The notes beneath the pieces are model-generated. The model saw only the letters and a list, made by a program, of their open reading frames with translations. It was not told the DNA's origin and did not search any database. From Nitrospirota bacterium (GTDB lineage: Bacteria > Nitrospinota > Nitrospinia > Nitrospinales > VA-1): DNA of 8,203 bases. The position numbers and the translations under genes are program-made. The stretch is taken from NCBI GenBank assembly GCA_003235465.1, contig QJWD01000426.1, forward strand, positions 1 through 8,203, read 5' to 3'. Of the stretch, positions 5,775 through 8,203 are shown one piece after another (position 1 is the first letter of the stretch; each line of letters begins with the position of its first letter).

Positions 5775-6431
5775 ATGCAAGCTTCATCAAAGCTCATCGA
5801 AAACACCCGCGCCTACGTGGAGGCCGAGCTCGCCGGCGACGGCTCCGGCCACGACTGGTGGCATATTTACCGCGTCTGGAAGATGGCCGTTCGCCTCGCC
5901 GAGGCCGAAGGCGCGGACCAAACGGTGGTGGAACTGGCGGCGCTCCTGCACGACATCGCCGACTGGAAACTGCACGACGGCGATGAAGCCAAGGGCGCGG
6001 CCAAGGCGAGCGCGTTCCTCCGCTCCCTGGGGGTGAATGATGCCACCCACGAGCACGTGCTCGAAATCATCGCTCATCTGTCGTACAAGGGCGCCGGCGT
6101 CGCCACCCCCATGCGCACGCTGGAGGGCAAAATCGTGCAGGACGCCGACCGCCTGGACGCCATCGGCGCGCAGGGCATCGCCCGCGCCTTCGCCTACGGC
6201 GGCAGCAAGAACCGCCTCATCTACCACCCGGATGAAAAGCCGGTGATGCACCAGGACGTCGAGGCCTACAAAAGCAGCCGCGGCCACTCCATCAACCATT
6301 TTTACGAGAAACTGCTCCTGCTCAAGGACCGCATGAACACCGACGCGGCACGCGCCGTGGCCGGGGAACGCCACAGCTTCATGGAGCAGTTTCTCGAACG
6401 CTTCTTCGAGGAATGGGATGGCCGCCTCTGA
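5775..6431 (+). CDS. HD-domain phosphohydrolase (YedJ/YpgQ-like)
   Basis: A 218-residue cytoplasmic metal-dependent phosphohydrolase. The HD-superfamily ligands are all present: His30 in GHDWWHIYRVW (25-35), His59-Asp60 in LLHDIADWK (57-65), and Asp123 in QDADRLDAIGAQG (122-134). Conserved SINHFYEKLL (172-181) and ERHSFMEQFL (198-207) follow, as in the YedJ/YpgQ group, where B. subtilis YpgQ is known as a Mn-dependent nucleotide pyrophosphohydrolase. Length is typical and complete. The only start in frame is ATG 5775, with a weak AGG ribosome site. It is divergent from the EcfT-like gene across 38 bases. Its stop overlaps the start of the sirtuin gene by 14 bases, so both are made from one message. 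The substrate here is not known; a nucleotide or nucleotide-like phosphate is the best guess. Confidence 0.92.
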   Translation: MQASSKLIENTRAYVEAELAGDGSGHDWWHIYRVWKMAVRLAEAEGADQTVVELAALLHDIADWKLHDGDEAKGAAKASAFLRSLGVNDATHEHVLEIIAHLSYKGAGVATPMRTLEGKIVQDADRLDAIGAQGIARAFAYGGSKNRLIYHPDEKPVMHQDVEAYKSSRGHSINHFYEKLLLLKDRMNTDAARAVAGERHSFMEQFLERFFEEWDGRL

Positions 6432-7242
6432 CACCTTGAGCCGCGCCGCCGGGCGGATCAAAAACGCGCGCCGCGTGTTGCTGCTCACCAGCGCCGGCAT
6501 GAGCGCCGATTCCAACATCCCCACCTTTCGCGACAAGGACGGCTACTGGCGCAATTTCCCGCCGTTCAGGGAAAAGAACCTGGAAGCGCAGGACCTCGCC
6601 AGCCCCTGGGCGTTTCGCAACGTGCTGCCGCACGCCTGGGCCTTCTACGAGTGGCGGCGCAGAAACGCGGAGGAGAACCAGCCGCACGAGGGCTACCACA
6701 TCCTCAACCGCTGGATGGAGGAGCGTTTCGACGAATCGTTCATCCACACCACCAACACCGACGGCTTTCACCTGCGCTCAGGCTGCCCGCCGGACCGCGT
6801 GCTCGAGGTGCACGGCTCCATGTGGCGGCTGCAGTGCCTGGACGCTTGCACACCCCGGTACTGGGACGAGCCCGCCGTGCCGCTATGCGACCTCGACTCC
6901 GAAACGATGCGGGCGGCGAACTTTCCCACCTGCCCCTCCTGCCGCGCCATCGCCCGGCCGCACATCCTGATGTTCGGCGACGGCGAATACACCGGGCACC
7001 CGGAGCAGGAGCGGAACTTTCAGGTTTTCATCCAGCGGCCGGTGGACCTGGCCATCCTCATCGGCAGCTCCGGCGCGGTGCCCACCAACGATTACATCGC
7101 CTATCAGCTTTTGCAGGCGGGGGCGGAGGTCATCACCATCAACCCCGACCCAGGCGCCAACCGCATCGCCGAAACCCCGCATTTCATCCAGGAAACCGGA
7201 CTCAAGGCATTGATAGCATTGGACCGGCAGGCCTTCTCCTGA
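6418..7242 (+). CDS. Sir2-family (sirtuin) NAD-dependent deacylase, divergent bacterial subgroup
   Basis: A 274-residue cytoplasmic protein with the full sirtuin order: the NAD-binding loop TSAGMSADSNIPTFR (24-38), TTNTDGFH (111-118) at the QNxD position, catalytic His132 in EVHGSMW, a zinc site of Cys140, Cys144, Cys172 and Cys175, then ARPHILMFGD (179-188), LIGSSGAVP (214-222) and ITINPD (239-244). It should remove acyl groups from lysine using NAD. Several usual residues differ: first Gly of GAGxS is Ser25, Gly of SGIP is Asn33, Gln of QNxD is Thr112, and Glu of FGE is Asp188. Some of these, notably the ARPxILMFGD form, fit a bacterial subgroup I recall; Ser25 and Asn33 look more unusual. 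ATG 6418 has GAGGA 5 bases upstream, inside the HD gene, and the 14-bp overlap implies translational coupling. Deacylase, ADP-ribosyltransferase or lost activity all remain possible. Confidence 0.92.
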   Translation: MAASDTLSRAAGRIKNARRVLLLTSAGMSADSNIPTFRDKDGYWRNFPPFREKNLEAQDLASPWAFRNVLPHAWAFYEWRRRNAEENQPHEGYHILNRWMEERFDESFIHTTNTDGFHLRSGCPPDRVLEVHGSMWRLQCLDACTPRYWDEPAVPLCDLDSETMRAANFPTCPSCRAIARPHILMFGDGEYTGHPEQERNFQVFIQRPVDLAILIGSSGAVPTNDYIAYQLLQAGAEVITINPDPGANRIAETPHFIQETGLKALIALDRQAFS

Positions 7243-7283
7243 AATCGCGGCAACAGCCCTCAAAACACCGGCGGATAAGGGGT

Positions 7284-7311
7284 TTTACTCTTTCAGGAAA
7301 TATTGTATTCT
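7284..7311 (+). promoter_or_regulatory. Possible promoter of the DUF1566-like gene
   Basis: TTTACT (7284-7289) and TATTCT (7306-7311) are 16 bases apart, each matching 4 of 6 consensus bases, in the most AT-rich part of the 154-base gap after the sirtuin gene. Transcription would start near 7318 and give a leader of about 80 bases ending in a strong GGAGGAGG ribosome site (7383-7390). No terminator for the sirtuin message is seen in this gap. Confidence 0.3.
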
Positions 7312-7396
7312 GAAGCTTAATTCCGGCCCCGAGATCGATACTGAAGCACGCTTTGGGTCGGCGAATAATGTCCTGAATCCCCGGAGGAGGTCTCCC

Positions 7397-8032
7397 ATGC
7401 GGGTCGCTGCACTTACCCTAGCCCTGCTCATCGCCGGCGTTCTTCCCGTCAGCGCCGAGTGCACCAAGGAACAAGTCTGCGGACTGATGAGCACCATGAG
7501 TCATTTCGAAATTCTCGATCAGTGCCCAAACGCCGGCCCCCTGCTCGTGGAGTGCAAAAACGTTTCCGACTCCACCCTCGAGGATCTGCCCGAGGCGAAC
7601 TTCGTCGACAACGGCGACGGCACCGTCACCGACACGGTGAACAAGCTGCTCTGGATCAAAAAGGGCATCCTGAAGAAATCCAAACTGAAGGACGCGCTGA
7701 TCGCCGCCGAGACCGCCGAAGAGGCGGGCCGCACCGGCTGGCGGCTGCCCACCCTGCCCGAACTCAAGACCCTCGTCTACAAGGAGCGCGTGATCAACGC
7801 CAGCGGCAAGAAAGCATGGATCAACCCGATCTTCGATGACGGACGCGGCCATTATTACTGGACCACCACCACCTGCGACCAGCTTTCCGTCATCACCGAC
7901 CGCTATCAGGAAAAGATTTGCCAGCGCGGAGAGGGCGCGGCCTGGCTCATCCATTTCAACATCAACGCCATCGTCTGGTTCCTGGTCACCGAGGAGCGGC
8001 CGCACATCTGGCTCGTGCAAAACCTGGAGTAG
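7397..8032 (+). CDS. Exported DUF1566 (Lcl C-terminal-like) domain protein
   Basis: A 211-residue exported protein of unknown exact function. Residues 1-20 are a signal peptide with a VSA cleavage site, and there is no later membrane segment. Residues 20-60 carry four cysteines (22, 28, 43, 53), which could form disulfides. The DUF1566-type domain covers about 68-200: FVDNGDGTVTDTVNKLLWIK (69-88), TGWRLPTLPELKTLV (113-127), INPIFDD (142-148), YYWTTTT (153-159) and AAWLIHF (181-187). The family is related to C-type-lectin-like folds of envelope and surface proteins; a binding or structural role is inferred. ATG 7397 is set by GGAGGAGG 6 bases upstream and the signal peptide that follows. It stands between the sirtuin gene and a new gene at 8151, and seems to have its own promoter. 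Confidence 0.85.
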   Translation: MRVAALTLALLIAGVLPVSAECTKEQVCGLMSTMSHFEILDQCPNAGPLLVECKNVSDSTLEDLPEANFVDNGDGTVTDTVNKLLWIKKGILKKSKLKDALIAAETAEEAGRTGWRLPTLPELKTLVYKERVINASGKKAWINPIFDDGRGHYYWTTTTCDQLSVITDRYQEKICQRGEGAAWLIHFNINAIVWFLVTEERPHIWLVQNLE

Positions 8033-8080
8033 CCCGCGGGCGCGTCTTAGACGCTGAAAAAAAAGAATCCTCTTCTTCCC

Positions 8081-8127
8081 GGGAACCATCCTTCTTATAC
8101 CAGCGGGTTCCCCCACGGCGGGAATCC
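8081..8127 (+). promoter_or_regulatory. Leader with two competing hairpins before the gene at 8151
   Basis: GGGAACC (8081-8087) can pair fully with GGTTCCC (8106-8112). The same middle segment can instead pair with GGGAATCC (8120-8127), using TTCCC/GGGAA plus GG/CC around a bulged T. The outer segments are imperfect direct repeats of each other (GGGAACCATCC and GGGAATCCATCC), so the two pairings exclude one another. The second hairpin ends 14 bases before the AAGGA ribosome site of the next gene. This geometry resembles a translational switch or a regulator-binding leader, but no known riboswitch class is recognised. Confidence 0.3.
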
Positions 8128-8150
8128 ATCCCTCCCATAAGGATAAGACC

Positions 8151-8203
8151 ATGATCAATCTCGATGGAGAAATCACCGAAATCACCTCGCCGCCCAACAA
8201 GGC
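8151..8203 (+). CDS. Unrecognised gene, first 17 codons only (runs off the right edge)
   Basis: ATG 8151 follows AAGGA by about 7 bases and opens a frame reading MINLDGEITEITSPPNK to the window edge with no stop. There is no signal peptide in the visible part, so a cytoplasmic product is likely. Too little is present to name a family. The gene is 118 bases after the DUF1566-like gene, with a potentially structured leader in between. Confidence 0.5.
   Translation, partial: MINLDGEITEITSPPNK

Noticed and set aside
5775..7242. HD-domain plus Sir2 pair as an anti-phage system
   Set aside because: Both proteins keep the layout of metabolic enzymes (YpgQ-like HD, zinc-containing sirtuin), with no fused sensor, effector, nuclease or mobile-element context.
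8049..8064. Hairpin GCGTC-TTA-GACGC followed by an A run, as a terminator of the DUF1566-like gene
   Set aside because: On the transcribed strand the run after the stem is A, not U, and on the other strand the U run comes before the stem, so it does not fit an intrinsic terminator in either direction.
7418..8200. Long open frame antisense to the DUF1566-like gene
   Set aside because: The forward strand has a signal peptide, a strong ribosome site and clear DUF1566-type motifs; the antisense frame has none.

Overview
This is a GC-rich, gene-dense bacterial chromosome segment with two incomplete ends. The gene set and layout (exported multicopper oxidase, HtrA-type protease, Fe-S assimilatory APS reductase, short intergenic gaps) fit a Gram-negative, aerobic or microaerobic environmental bacterium. 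The N-terminal part of the multicopper oxidase reminds me of proteins seen in Nitrospinota and Nitrospirota. That assignment is from memory and is only a lead. No rRNA, tRNA, CRISPR, IS element, integrase or phage gene is visible.

Layout. At 1-2274 two exported proteins run leftward: an HtrA/Deg serine protease and, downstream of it, a multicopper oxidase cut off by the window edge. A 511-bp divergent spacer follows. At 2786-4462 rightward genes encode a CysH-type APS reductase, then two small unrecognised membrane or exported proteins, then what looks like a decayed copy of the 3' end of the second one. At 4545-5736 a leftward two-gene operon encodes an EcfT/CbiQ-like membrane protein and a small protein resembling the DUF6714 family. 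Only 38 bp separate it from a rightward pair at 5775-7242, in which an HD-domain phosphohydrolase overlaps a sirtuin by 14 bp. At 7397-8032 lies an exported DUF1566-like protein. A structured leader then precedes a gene that starts at 8151 and leaves the window.

How the genes may work together. The protease and oxidase both act outside the cytoplasm and may belong to envelope quality control and copper or oxidative chemistry. CysH is a stand-alone sulfate-assimilation step here. The HD hydrolase and sirtuin are the only pair with clear translational coupling and suggest nucleotide or NAD-linked metabolism. I see no convincing new defence or mobile system. The points most worth a second look are the missing His-X-His copper motif in the visible oxidase domain, the tandem 3'-end duplication at 4332-4462, a likely frameshift at the start of the small membrane protein (about 3620), the orphan EcfT without Ala-Arg-Gly motifs, and the competing hairpins at 8081-8127.
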